Part shown: positions 27,938 to 36,679 of the stretch, piece after piece
How the letters are laid out: every line of letters begins with the position of its first letter
How positions within the stretch are numbered: position 1 is the stretch's first letter
Assembly (NCBI GenBank): GCA_001770775.1
Contig: MESA01000006.1
Coordinates: 38,245 to 102,244 of the forward strand
Length of the DNA: 64,000 nucleotides
From: Burkholderiales bacterium RIFCSPHIGHO2_12_FULL_63_20
Lineage (GTDB): Bacteria; Pseudomonadota; Gammaproteobacteria; Burkholderiales; Burkholderiaceae_C
Reading direction: 5' to 3'
Notes under the pieces: model-generated
Told to the model about the DNA's origin: nothing
Seen by the model: only the letters and a program-made list of their open reading frames with translations
Database searches by the model: none
Position numbers and translations under genes: made by a program

Positions 27938-29083
27938 TCAACTGCTTTGGAACAATCTGTCGTAATGGCCGACCATGGCATCCATGCCAAAGTCGCGCTG
28001 CGCCTGAGCGCGTGCCGCCAGCCCATGCTTGCGGGCTTGTGGCGGGTTCAACATATAGTGCATCAAGGCCTGCGCCATTGCCTCGGCATCGCCCGAGGGC
28101 ACCAGGCGACCGGTGAGGCCTTCGGTCAGCAGGTCGGGCGTGCCGCCCACCGCAGTGGCCACCGACGGCAAGCCGCAGGACATGGCTTCCTGCAAGGTGC
28201 ATGAGGTGCCTTCCGTTTCAGACGGCAGGGCAAAGCAGTCCAGCGACTGCAGCAGCGTGGCCACATCGGCACGCGCGCCCGGCAGCCAAGCCAGATGAGT
28301 GACACCCGCCTCAGACAGAATACGCTCGACTTCGGTGCGCAAAGGCCCCTCGCCCACGATGACGAGGCGAGCCTGCTCGCGCGCAGCCGGATACAGCTCC
28401 AGCAAACGCACAAAGGCCCGTGCCAGCAGCGGCTGATTCTTCACGGTCTGCAAGCGCCCCACTGTGCCGATCAGCCAGTGTCGTCCCGGCTCGAAGGGGC
28501 AGCCCTCAGGCCTCACCTTGACGTCGGGCGGCAATGAAAACTGCGCGGTGTCCACCCCGTTGGCAATCAGCGTGCGACGCTCTGAGGGCACGCCGATACG
28601 CTGATCGAGGTACTGATCCAAGTCCTGCGACACCGAGACATAGTGGCTCACAAAAGGCCGGTACAGCTTGCGCAGGCGCTGGAACTTGACGTTCTGCCCT
28701 TTGGGATCACTGGCGTCCCAACCATGCTCGGCATGGATGCGCACCGGCACACGCGCCAGCCACGCCAGCGGCACCACTTCCAGCGCAGCCAGGTTGCAGG
28801 TGTGCAGCACATCGGGCCGGTAGCGGCGAAACAGCCGGTAAAGCGCCGGATACAGCGGAATCGCATGCCCCGCTGGCTTGTGCAGGGACACGCGCTCGAC
28901 GCCCGGCGTCTGGATGCGGTCCACAAAGTCGCCCATGTCGGTCAGCGACACCAGGCAATGCTGGTACTGATCAGCAGGCAGACGGTTGATCAACTGGATG
29001 ACAACGTTCTCCAGCCCCCCCATGTGGAAGCTGTAGACGAAGTGCATCAGACGAAGGGGGCGGCGGGGAGACCGTGCGCGCAT
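27938..29083 (-). CDS. Exosortase A-associated sugar transferase, family 4
   Basis: 381 residues. LMHFVYSFHMGGLENVVIQLINRLP near the N-terminus, RIHAEHGWDASDP and VSQDLDQYL are characteristic of the PEP-CTERM/EpsH1-associated GT4 group. The C-terminal donor site is FALPSETEGTSCTLQEAMSCGLPSVAT, with the two Glu of the retaining GT4 motif. It is three bases from the upstream family-2 gene and two bases from the downstream family-4 gene, so it is part of one operon. Donor sugar unknown. Confidence 0.85.
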   Translation of the reverse strand: MRARSPRRPLRLMHFVYSFHMGGLENVVIQLINRLPADQYQHCLVSLTDMGDFVDRIQTPGVERVSLHKPAGHAIPLYPALYRLFRRYRPDVLHTCNLAALEVVPLAWLARVPVRIHAEHGWDASDPKGQNVKFQRLRKLYRPFVSHYVSVSQDLDQYLDQRIGVPSERRTLIANGVDTAQFSLPPDVKVRPEGCPFEPGRHWLIGTVGRLQTVKNQPLLARAFVRLLELYPAAREQARLVIVGEGPLRTEVERILSEAGVTHLAWLPGARADVATLLQSLDCFALPSETEGTSCTLQEAMSCGLPSVATAVGGTPDLLTEGLTGRLVPSGDAEAMAQALMHYMLNPPQARKHGLAARAQAQRDFGMDAMVGHYDRLFQSS

Positions 29084-29086
29084 GGC

Positions 29087-30079
29087 TCAGCTCCCCTTGG
29101 CCGCCGGATGACGCCGGCGCAGGAAGGTCAAGAACCAATACACCCACAGCCTCGGATGCCAGAACGAATGTGACAAGGCCTGAGCAAAGGCACGCCGCGC
29201 ATGCACGGCCTGACCGTGCCAGAAGTGCAGATACCCATGCCCGAAGGCGATGCCGAACAGGCGACGCTGAAGCTGCGCATCGGAAACCGCACGCCCATCG
29301 GCACCGCGCGCGCCATGCTGTGCCAGCGTGCGCATGAGGATGGTGTATTCGGCATTCTGAGGCCAGGGCTGCCGGGTGATGCTCTGCGCATGGATGCGAT
29401 ACCAGGCCACGCAGTCATCAAGCTGGTCGATGCGATGCGCACGCGACAGGCGCAGCCAGAAGTCGTAGTCGGACCCCGTGTGCAGGCTGGCATCGAAGCC
29501 CTGGACATCGTCGATCGCCGAGCGGCGCACAAGGGCCGTGATGATGTGCACCACGCTGTCGAGCAACAAATCGGCGTACAGATCGCCTTTCAGGGCGGTG
29601 GTCTTGAACGGTTCGGGCTGCTGGCGCCAGCGGGTGGCGGCTTGCTCATAGGCGGCGCGCGCGGGTGGCTCGGCAAACCGGCGCTCGCCTGTGGGGGTCT
29701 CCCAGCGCATGAAACGACCGAACACGGCGGACACGTCTGGGTGAGCCTGCAGATAGGCCACCTGGCTCAGCAGCTTGCCGGGCAACCACACGTCATCGGC
29801 GTCCACAAAGGCGATGTACTCGCCCCGGGCCTGCTGCAGGGCCAGATTGCGCGCCGCAGCCGGCCCTTGCTGGCTTTGATGGAGCACGCGCACCACGTCA
29901 CCATAGGTGGCCAGCAGTTGGCGTGAGTCATCGGTGGAGCCATCGTCCACTGCGATGACCTCGATGGCCTCGTAGCCTTGCCAGAGCACGCTGCCCAGCG
30001 CCTGCGTCAAGGTGGCCGAGGCGTTGAACACCGGCATGATGACCGTGACCAAGGGTGGCGCCAACACGTTCTGCCTCAC
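29087..30079 (-). CDS. Glycosyltransferase family 2
   Basis: 330 residues starting at GTG 30079, whose GTGA overlaps the stop of the amidotransferase gene. Motifs: LVTVIMPVFNASATLTQAL, VIAVDDGSTDDSRQLL, AARNLALQQARGEYIAFVDADDVWLPGKL with the DxD-type site, and GSDYDFWLRLSR as the catalytic region. It is a standard complete GT-A enzyme. Family-2 enzymes occupy this same slot between the amidotransferase and GT4 genes in many XrtA loci. Specificity unknown. Confidence 0.82.
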   Translation of the reverse strand: MRQNVLAPPLVTVIMPVFNASATLTQALGSVLWQGYEAIEVIAVDDGSTDDSRQLLATYGDVVRVLHQSQQGPAAARNLALQQARGEYIAFVDADDVWLPGKLLSQVAYLQAHPDVSAVFGRFMRWETPTGERRFAEPPARAAYEQAATRWRQQPEPFKTTALKGDLYADLLLDSVVHIITALVRRSAIDDVQGFDASLHTGSDYDFWLRLSRAHRIDQLDDCVAWYRIHAQSITRQPWPQNAEYTILMRTLAQHGARGADGRAVSDAQLQRRLFGIAFGHGYLHFWHGQAVHARRAFAQALSHSFWHPRLWVYWFLTFLRRRHPAAKGS

Positions 30080-31977
30080 GCGGTCTGGTGGCTGACGCGC
30101 AGGAACGCATCAAACATGATCAAGGCCCACAGCGCGTCCGAGTAGTCGGCCTGGCCTTTGAGGTGCCCTTGCACCATGCGCTCCAGGGCGTCACGCTGAA
30201 AGTAGCCGCTGTCGAGCATGCGATCGCTCAGCACCGACTCGCTCATGCGCTGCGCCAGCGGACCACGCAGCCAGCGCGCCAGCGGCACCGAAAAGCCCAT
30301 CTTCGGTCGGTACAGCACGTCGTGCGGCAGCAAAGGCTCAAAGGCCTTCTTGAACACGTACTTGCCCTCCCCACCCTGGATCTTGAGCGAACTGGGCAAG
30401 GTGGCCAGCCATTCGATCAGTTCGTGGTCCATCAAGGGCTCACGCACTTCCAGCGAATGCGCCATGCCTGCGCGGTCCACCTTGGTGTTGATGTCGCCCA
30501 CCAACCAAGTCTTGTAGTCCAGGTACTGAATGAGGGCCAGCGGGTCGTCGGTGTTCGCCTTGGCCGCGTGCTGGCGAAACAGGTCCACCGTCTGATATCC
30601 GCCCAAACTCTGTTGAAACGCCTCACTGAACAGCGCGCGACGCTGCTCGGTGCGCAAGCGCGACATGCTGTGCTGATACGCCTCGGCCGAGTCCATGGCC
30701 AGCGCCTGGAACGTGGTCTTGGCCCGCAGCGGACGGGGTGCCCAGTCGGCCTTCGGGTACCACCGCCCCAGCGGACCGAACACCGATTGGCGCACACCCA
30801 GCGGCAAAGACTGGCGTGCCCGCTCCTCGCCCAGGTGCATGCGGTAGCGGCGATAGCCGCCCAGGCTCTCATCGCCCCCGTCACCCGAGAGGGCCACGGT
30901 CACGTGCTTGCGAGCCATCTGGCACACGCGGTAGGTGGGCAAGGCCGAGCTGTCGGCAAAGGGCTCGTCGTACAGGCGCGCCAGGGTGTCGATCAGATCG
31001 AAGTCGTCGCTCTGGACGATCTCCAGCCGGTGGTCGGTGTGGTAGCGGTCGGCCACCATCTGAGCAAAGGCCGACTCGTTGAACTGCGGGTCGTCAAAGC
31101 CGATGGCGCAGGTGCGCACGGGCAGCTTCGACAGGCCCGCCATGGTGGCCACCACGGCGCTGGAATCGACTCCGCCCGACAAAAAGGCGCCCAATGGCAC
31201 ATCCGCGATCATGCGCAGGCGCACCGACTCACGGACGCGCTCGCGCAACTCGGCTTCGGCATCGGCCAACGAGATGGGGTTGTCCAGGGTGAAGTGCACG
31301 TCCCAATAGGGCTGCGGCGTGGGCAGACCGGCCTGCCCGCGTCGCCACGTGAGCGTGTGCGCCGGCGGCAGCTTGTGGGCCTGACGGTAGATGCAGCGAG
31401 GATCGGGCACATAGCCCAGCGCGAAGTAGTCTTCCACGGCCTGCGGGTCGATCTGACGCTCAAAGCCCGGATGCGCCGTGATGACCTTCAGCTCCGAGCC
31501 GAACACCAGCGTGCCATCGGGCAGCAAGGCGTAGTGCAGGGGTTTGACGCCCATGCGGTCGCGCGCCATGAACAACGTCTGCTGTTTCTGGTCCCAGATG
31601 GCGAAGGCGAACATGCCGCGCAGGCGGTGCACGCACTCTGGCCCCCAGGCCATCCAGGCCTGGACGATGACCTCGGTGTCGCTGCGGGTCCGAAACACAT
31701 GCCCCAGGGCTTCGAGTTCGGTGCGCAGCGACTGGAAGTTGTAGATCTCGCCATTGAAGACGATGCCGACGGTGCCATCGACGTTGAACAAGGGCTGCTG
31801 GCCGGTGGCCAGGTCGATCACCGACAGGCGGCGGTGGCCCAGCATCAGCCCGGGCTCAAAGTAGAGGTCGGCCTCGTCCGGCCCACGATGTGCCTGCACA
31901 TCGTTGATGCGCTGCGCCAGCGTGGGGTCGAACGAGCGTCGCCCCTGGGTGTCAAACAGCCCTGAAATACCGCACAT
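30076..31977 (-). CDS. XrtA-associated amidotransferase (asparagine-synthase-like)
   Basis: 633 residues. The N-terminal class-II glutaminase begins MCGISGLFD with Cys2 as nucleophile after Met removal; MLGHRRLSVIDL, NGEIYNF and RSDTEVI follow. The synthetase half has the ATP-pyrophosphatase loop AFLSGGVDSSAVVATM at about residue 263 and later ALSGDGGDESLGGYRRY. This version is found with exosortase A polysaccharide genes. Free asparagine synthesis is unlikely; amidating a uronic acid such as ManNAcA is an attractive guess because wecB/wecC are in the same run. Both active sites look intact. Confidence 0.88.
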   Translation of the reverse strand: MCGISGLFDTQGRRSFDPTLAQRINDVQAHRGPDEADLYFEPGLMLGHRRLSVIDLATGQQPLFNVDGTVGIVFNGEIYNFQSLRTELEALGHVFRTRSDTEVIVQAWMAWGPECVHRLRGMFAFAIWDQKQQTLFMARDRMGVKPLHYALLPDGTLVFGSELKVITAHPGFERQIDPQAVEDYFALGYVPDPRCIYRQAHKLPPAHTLTWRRGQAGLPTPQPYWDVHFTLDNPISLADAEAELRERVRESVRLRMIADVPLGAFLSGGVDSSAVVATMAGLSKLPVRTCAIGFDDPQFNESAFAQMVADRYHTDHRLEIVQSDDFDLIDTLARLYDEPFADSSALPTYRVCQMARKHVTVALSGDGGDESLGGYRRYRMHLGEERARQSLPLGVRQSVFGPLGRWYPKADWAPRPLRAKTTFQALAMDSAEAYQHSMSRLRTEQRRALFSEAFQQSLGGYQTVDLFRQHAAKANTDDPLALIQYLDYKTWLVGDINTKVDRAGMAHSLEVREPLMDHELIEWLATLPSSLKIQGGEGKYVFKKAFEPLLPHDVLYRPKMGFSVPLARWLRGPLAQRMSESVLSDRMLDSGYFQRDALERMVQGHLKGQADYSDALWALIMFDAFLRVSHQTA

Positions 31978-31980
31978 GGT

Positions 31981-33540
31981 TCACTGTCGAGATTGGGTGG
32001 CGCGCAAAGCGGTCAACAAGGCCCCGCCCTGATCGCTCACAAAAGCCTGCAACACAGCCTTGGCCGCATCAGGGCCGACATCCTGGGCCGCGTCCTGACG
32101 GGTCGGGGTGTAGATCACCACGATGGCACCGTCATCGCCCTGCCCTTTGAGTTTTTGCCAGGCGCCCCACAGCTTGGCCTGGACCGGACTGGACGTGACA
32201 CGCCCGTCGACCCAGAAAAACTGCCAGGCCACCAGCCGCCGCAAGTCGGCATTCAAGACCGAGCCTTGCGCACGCAATTCCGCGCGTTGCACGGTGAGTG
32301 GCTCGCGCTCAAGCTGAGTGCTGGCGGTACCGCCTGACACCTGCGCCCAGGCATCATCCTCGCTGCGCACCAAGACGTTGGTGGAACTGACCTGCTTGCG
32401 CTCGTAGTTCTGCGCGCGGTAGTAAGCCACGTGCAGGCCGACGCGCTCTCCCGAGGGACTCACCCAGCCAGAATGCGACATCGCATTGGCGGCGTCGTAA
32501 GCCGGCACCCAGTCGGCCGGTGGCAGCGTGGCCCGCCAGCCCGCTTGCGCGGCCAGAGGCTGCAGCTGCACCATGCCTTGATGGACCCTCCCCTGCAACT
32601 GCCAGTTCAGAGCATAGGGCACACCCAGCACAACCAAAGCCAGTGCAGCACTCCGCACCCAACGCGCACCCACCGACTCGGTGGCGAGCTGGGTCGAAGG
32701 TGTCGCGGCCAATGCAGCCGGCTCACGGTCCGCCCAGCGTGCACCGATCATGAACATGATCGTGATGACCACGCCAAAAAACACCCAGCCGTAGACCAAG
32801 TGGTCCACACCCGTGGCAATCGTGTTGCCCGACAAGTGGCCGAGCATGACGATCATGTACGCACGCAGCCAGTTGGCCACCAGCGGCACCAGAATGGCCA
32901 CGCCCACGAACAGCAAACGCTTGCGCAGGCTTTGGTAGTTGATGTACGCAAACAGGCACCCCACCGTGAACGAGGCCACCAGATAACGGATGCCACTGCA
33001 GGCTTCGACCACCGACCAAGCCCCACTCGGGATGATGAACTGCAAGCCCTCCCGATACACAGGAATGCCACTCACGCGCAGTGCCTCCACCGTGAAGTCG
33101 GCGGTCCACTCCATCAACTGCGGCAGCATGAAGTCGCCCACCGGCACCGCAAGGAGCAGATAGCACAGCGGAAAAAGCAGCGCCCTCGTGACCTGCCAGC
33201 CCAGCAATGTGGGCACCGAGAACACGATCAGGGCCATGAAGGCAAACTGCGTGACCGCGTTGACTGCCACCAGATCCCCGGCCAACCACAACAAAGCCGC
33301 GCCCAGCATGCCCAACAAGCCCAGCACGGTCGGGCTGGGCGTCATCGTCGCCAACTGCGCGCGCTTGCGCCACATCAGCCACAGGGCAGCCGGGGGCACG
33401 ACCAAGCCATGCGCGTAGGTATCCGAACGCCACCAGATGGTGGCCATGGCAGACGCCGTGGGCCAGTACAGCAGCAGCACGAGCGCCCACAGCGCCAGGA
33501 GCGTCAGCAAGGGCGTTCGCCACACCGGGTTCTTGATCAT
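31981..33540 (-). CDS. xrtA: Exosortase A (XrtA) with C-terminal EpsI domain
   Basis: 519 residues. The first ~290 form the multi-helix exosortase, a membrane cysteine transpeptidase that cuts PEP-CTERM sorting signals and joins the protein to a membrane or surface anchor. The three catalytic positions are visible: Cys181 in VVEACSGIRYL, Arg226 in NWLRAY, and His247 in VDHLVYGW. The remaining ~210 residues are a periplasmic EpsI-like domain (YYRAQNYERKQVSSTN region). The gene is next to the amidotransferase and overlaps the upstream glycosyltransferase by four bases. It is the marker gene of this locus. No protein with a PEP-CTERM tail was found in the window, so substrates lie elsewhere. Confidence 0.93.
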   Translation of the reverse strand: MIKNPVWRTPLLTLLALWALVLLLYWPTASAMATIWWRSDTYAHGLVVPPAALWLMWRKRAQLATMTPSPTVLGLLGMLGAALLWLAGDLVAVNAVTQFAFMALIVFSVPTLLGWQVTRALLFPLCYLLLAVPVGDFMLPQLMEWTADFTVEALRVSGIPVYREGLQFIIPSGAWSVVEACSGIRYLVASFTVGCLFAYINYQSLRKRLLFVGVAILVPLVANWLRAYMIVMLGHLSGNTIATGVDHLVYGWVFFGVVITIMFMIGARWADREPAALAATPSTQLATESVGARWVRSAALALVVLGVPYALNWQLQGRVHQGMVQLQPLAAQAGWRATLPPADWVPAYDAANAMSHSGWVSPSGERVGLHVAYYRAQNYERKQVSSTNVLVRSEDDAWAQVSGGTASTQLEREPLTVQRAELRAQGSVLNADLRRLVAWQFFWVDGRVTSSPVQAKLWGAWQKLKGQGDDGAIVVIYTPTRQDAAQDVGPDAAKAVLQAFVSDQGGALLTALRATQSRQ

Positions 33541-34760
33541 GCGCTCCCCTTCCCGTCTGACGCTTGCGGTGGCAACCAGGCATCCAGCGCCGACAGATGC
33601 GCCTCCCAGCTGAAATGCTTCAGCACAAACTGCCTGGCAGCGCGCCCCAGTTCGGCCGTCTTCTCAGGAGAGAGCAAAAGCAAGTCGAGTGCCTGCACGA
33701 ACTCTGGCGCAGTGGAGGCGCGCACAATACCGAACTCGAAGCCAGCACCGATCGCATCGGCACACGACGGGACCGTGACCACGGGTTTCTCCATCGCCAT
33801 GGCCTCGAGGATCTTGTTCTGAATGCCTCGCGCCACCCGAAGAGGCGCGACCACCGCTGCTGCGTGCTGCAAATACCCGCGAACGTCAGGCACCGTGCCC
33901 GTGACCACCACCTGCGGCCCAGCCAAGGCCTTGACCTGGGCAGTGGGGTTGCGTCCCACGATGTAAAAACGCAGTTGCGGCCAGCGTTGCGTCAGCTCAG
34001 GCAACATCTGCTCGACAAACCAGCACACCCCATCGATGTTGGGCCAGTAGTCCATCGCCCCAGTGAAGACCACCGGCACCTCGTCCGCCGCGAACGGCGA
34101 CACGCTGTCAGCCTGGGGGCTGAAGTAATCGGCGTTGACCCCATTGCTGATCGCTTGAACGCGGTCGGCCACCTCGGGCGCCAGCGACTGGAACAAGGCC
34201 GTCTCATTCGGCGTCACGAAGAACGACTGCCTGGCCTGCCGGGCCACATCGCGCTCGTACGCCAGCAAACGGGCGCCCTCACGACGGTAAAGCCAGGACA
34301 AGGGCCAGCGATGTTCCGGCGCGTACTGCGCCCACTTGGACGAGTCCACATCGACAAAGTCCACCAGCATCGGCACCTGGGGCAGCAAGGGGATGGCGAA
34401 CTGCGCCATGACACCCGAGAACACCACGGTGGCATCCAGCTTGTGCTCGGCTTGCACCTCACGCACCCAACGATGCAAGCCCGCGTGGCGGTAGTAGGTT
34501 TCGGAGAGCGAGCGTCCTGTCAACAGGCCGCGGGCGCTGAGCACCTTCGTGCTGCGGGGGTTCAACTGCTCGATGTACAGGTTGGGACACAGGGCCTGAA
34601 GTGCAGGCACATGCGCGACATCTTCCGGATCGTCGATGAACGTGCCCAGGAACACCCGGTGATCCCGCTGCAAGTGGCGCAACAAGTGGTAGGAGCGCAC
34701 CTTGTCGCCCTTGTTGGGCGGGTACGGCATCCGGTGCACCAGATACAGGATGTTCGCCAT
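33537..34760 (-). CDS. PEP-CTERM/EpsH1-associated sugar transferase, family 4
   Basis: 407 residues from ATG 34760 (MANILYLVHRMPYPPNKGDKV), directly after the FemAB-like gene's stop. The HRMPYPPNKGDKVRSYHLL opening and FIDDPEDVAHV are hallmark features of a GT4 subgroup restricted to exosortase loci. VFTGAMDYWPNIDGV and the donor region VVAPLRVARGIQNKILEAMAMEKPVV complete the GT-B domain. The longer open frame upstream lies inside the FemAB-like gene and is not conserved. Sugar specificity unknown. Confidence 0.87.
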   Translation of the reverse strand: MANILYLVHRMPYPPNKGDKVRSYHLLRHLQRDHRVFLGTFIDDPEDVAHVPALQALCPNLYIEQLNPRSTKVLSARGLLTGRSLSETYYRHAGLHRWVREVQAEHKLDATVVFSGVMAQFAIPLLPQVPMLVDFVDVDSSKWAQYAPEHRWPLSWLYRREGARLLAYERDVARQARQSFFVTPNETALFQSLAPEVADRVQAISNGVNADYFSPQADSVSPFAADEVPVVFTGAMDYWPNIDGVCWFVEQMLPELTQRWPQLRFYIVGRNPTAQVKALAGPQVVVTGTVPDVRGYLQHAAAVVAPLRVARGIQNKILEAMAMEKPVVTVPSCADAIGAGFEFGIVRASTAPEFVQALDLLLLSPEKTAELGRAARQFVLKHFSWEAHLSALDAWLPPQASDGKGSA

Positions 34761-34761
34761 G

Positions 34762-35805
34762 TCAGCCCAGATTGCGCACGATGAACGGGCCCAGCCAGTT
34801 GGCCAAGCCAATCGGCATGCGCCGCCAGGTCTCGATCAGGAGCTTGTACTTGGCGTTGGACGGGTTGTTCTGCGGGATGCTGTCGCGCTTGTAGAGGCAG
34901 TATTCGTAGTGCAGCGGGATGGGCTCGAAACCCCAGTTTTTCTTGAAGGCATACGGTCCGGTGCCTTGCTTGCTGCGCCCATAGTCGAACACCTTCAGTC
35001 CACGCTCGCAAGCCCGGCGCATCAGTTCCCAGTACTTGAAGTCGTTGGCGGCCAAGTCGCGCGCCGCCAAGTCATCGCCCGCGTAGTAAGGCAGCGCCTC
35101 GTCGCGGAAGTAAAAGGTCAGCACACTGCTGAGCGGCTTGCCCTCGGCGCTGGACACCGTCAGCACCTCGCAATCGGGCCCGAACACGTCCATCAAACGC
35201 TGGAAGTAGCGCTTGGACAGGGCCGGCGTACCGTGACGGTGCACGTTGTCGGCATACAGGTCAAAAAATCGGTCCACATGGGGATCGACTTGGGCGGTCA
35301 GCCCATTCTTGATGCCCTTACGCACCATGGCGCGCTGCTTGCGCGGGATGGCCTGCATGTTTTCATCTTCCGTAGGGAGAATCTCTTTGCGGAAGGTGAC
35401 GTACAAGTCTTGCGTGGGCCATTCTGGGTGACGGCCGGACTGCAGGTAGCGCATCTCAAGGTGGTCCACATCCAGGCTTTGGGCCAGGCGCATGGCCTCG
35501 GTCTCCAGCGCCTCGGCGGCCGCATCGGAATGGGCCACGACACCGCCATACACCGCAAAGGGCAGACTGGTCAGGGCATTGCCGAACAAGCGGCTTTTGA
35601 CCTGGGCCAATGGCAGCACGCCTTCGATGACATCGCCCCGGTGGGCATACAGAAAATGCGTGGGGTGGCGGAACACCTCGGCCATGATCTGTTGCCAGCC
35701 GGCCCGGTGAAAGAACGTGGCCTTGGGGTGCGCGAACACGAACGCATCCCAACGCTGCACCCAGTCGGCTTGTCGCGCATCCAGGCGCGACACCTGCAAG
35801 CTCAT
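34762..35805 (-). CDS. FemAB-like acyl/aminoacyltransferase, XrtA-associated
   Basis: 347 residues from ATG 35805, preceded by TGAGGTG; a GTG 12 bases upstream (35817) is an alternative that overlaps the deacetylase stop. The protein has the GNAT-like FemAB fold: FFHRAGWQQIMAEVF at the N-terminus, PRKQRAMVRKGIKNGL in the centre and GLKVFDYGRSKQGTGPYAFKKNWGFE near the C-terminus. This version is consistently found in XrtA/PEP-CTERM polysaccharide loci. By analogy with FemAB it could attach an amino acid to the polymer or to an anchor; the aminoacyl donor is not known. Confidence 0.87.
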   Translation of the reverse strand: MSLQVSRLDARQADWVQRWDAFVFAHPKATFFHRAGWQQIMAEVFRHPTHFLYAHRGDVIEGVLPLAQVKSRLFGNALTSLPFAVYGGVVAHSDAAAEALETEAMRLAQSLDVDHLEMRYLQSGRHPEWPTQDLYVTFRKEILPTEDENMQAIPRKQRAMVRKGIKNGLTAQVDPHVDRFFDLYADNVHRHGTPALSKRYFQRLMDVFGPDCEVLTVSSAEGKPLSSVLTFYFRDEALPYYAGDDLAARDLAANDFKYWELMRRACERGLKVFDYGRSKQGTGPYAFKKNWGFEPIPLHYEYCLYKRDSIPQNNPSNAKYKLLIETWRRMPIGLANWLGPFIVRNLG

Positions 35806-35809
35806 CACC

Positions 35810-36679
35810 TCAGACACGCGGCACCCCGCTGTGAGCTGGCTTCAGGAAAATGTGGTCCATGCGGCCCCATTGAAAATCTTGCAGCAGGCGCTGCAGACGC
35901 TGCTCCATGCGCGGGATGTTCACATAGTGGCGGAAACGGGTGCGCACGTCGATGCCAGCCACACGCGGTTGCGCCGCGTCGATCTCCCACGGGTGGAAAT
36001 AGAAAATGGCGGGTTGCTGGTCGTTCTGATTGACCTGGCGCAGCATCCAGCGCGAGAGCGCATACGGAAACAGGCGGAAATAGCCACCACCGCTGGAGGG
36101 TAGATTGCGGTTGAACATGCGCAAAGTGGTGGGGGGCACCTCGATCAGGTCCTCGCGAATGCGGTGTGCGAACCGGGGAGCATCAGGCATGCCGTAATGG
36201 TCATGCTTGATCGGATAGATGCTGGAGCTGTAGCGGTAGCCCTCTTGCTGCAGCACATCAAGCGCCCACAAGTTGCCCTGCCCGATCGAAAAACTGGGGG
36301 CCCGGTAGCCCGTGACCGCCACCCCGGCGATGTCCTCTAGCAAGTGCTTGGCCGTGCGGATGTCGTGCCCAAACGCCTCGGGCGTCAGGTCACTGACCCG
36401 CTCGTGACCGTAGCCGTGGCTGGCCACCTCATGGCCCTCGTCGGCAATGCGGCGCACCAGTTGGGGATAGCGCTGGGCGATCCAGCCCAGTGTGAAGAAC
36501 GTCGCCTGAGTGTTCTGCGCGGCCAGCATGTCGAGGATGCGCCCGACATTGCGCTCCACCCGGCATTCCCGGGCATCCCAATCGGCGCGCTGGATGTAGG
36601 GCGCAAAGGCGGACACCTGGAAGTAATCTTCGACGTCGATGGTCAGCGCATTGACCAGAGGGACCTTCGGCGTGCTCAC
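35810..36679 (-). CDS. XrtA-system polysaccharide deacetylase
   Basis: 289 residues. Carbohydrate-esterase-4 motifs: ALTIDVEDYFQVSAF at about residues 11-25 (catalytic Asp and metal Asp), SHGYGHERVSDL near 87-98 (metal histidines) and GYRAPSFSIG near 124-133. The C-terminal FYFHPWEID block provides the last catalytic His. There is no signal peptide. It is a typical member of the exosortase-linked deacetylase group, which removes acetyl groups from a hexosamine of the repeat unit. The start overlaps the ATPase gene by four bases. Confidence 0.9.
   Translation of the reverse strand: MSTPKVPLVNALTIDVEDYFQVSAFAPYIQRADWDARECRVERNVGRILDMLAAQNTQATFFTLGWIAQRYPQLVRRIADEGHEVASHGYGHERVSDLTPEAFGHDIRTAKHLLEDIAGVAVTGYRAPSFSIGQGNLWALDVLQQEGYRYSSSIYPIKHDHYGMPDAPRFAHRIREDLIEVPPTTLRMFNRNLPSSGGGYFRLFPYALSRWMLRQVNQNDQQPAIFYFHPWEIDAAQPRVAGIDVRTRFRHYVNIPRMEQRLQRLLQDFQWGRMDHIFLKPAHSGVPRV

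Noticed and set aside
30055..31965. Long open frame antisense to the amidotransferase gene (636 codons, plus strand)
   Set aside because: It mirrors a well-supported gene with clear motifs. The antisense translation is His/Gln/Arg/Gly-rich and matches no family; such frames are common in GC-rich DNA. The same applies to the antisense frames at 32431-33822, 33564-34784, 48759-50633, 51507-53117 and 57823-59622.
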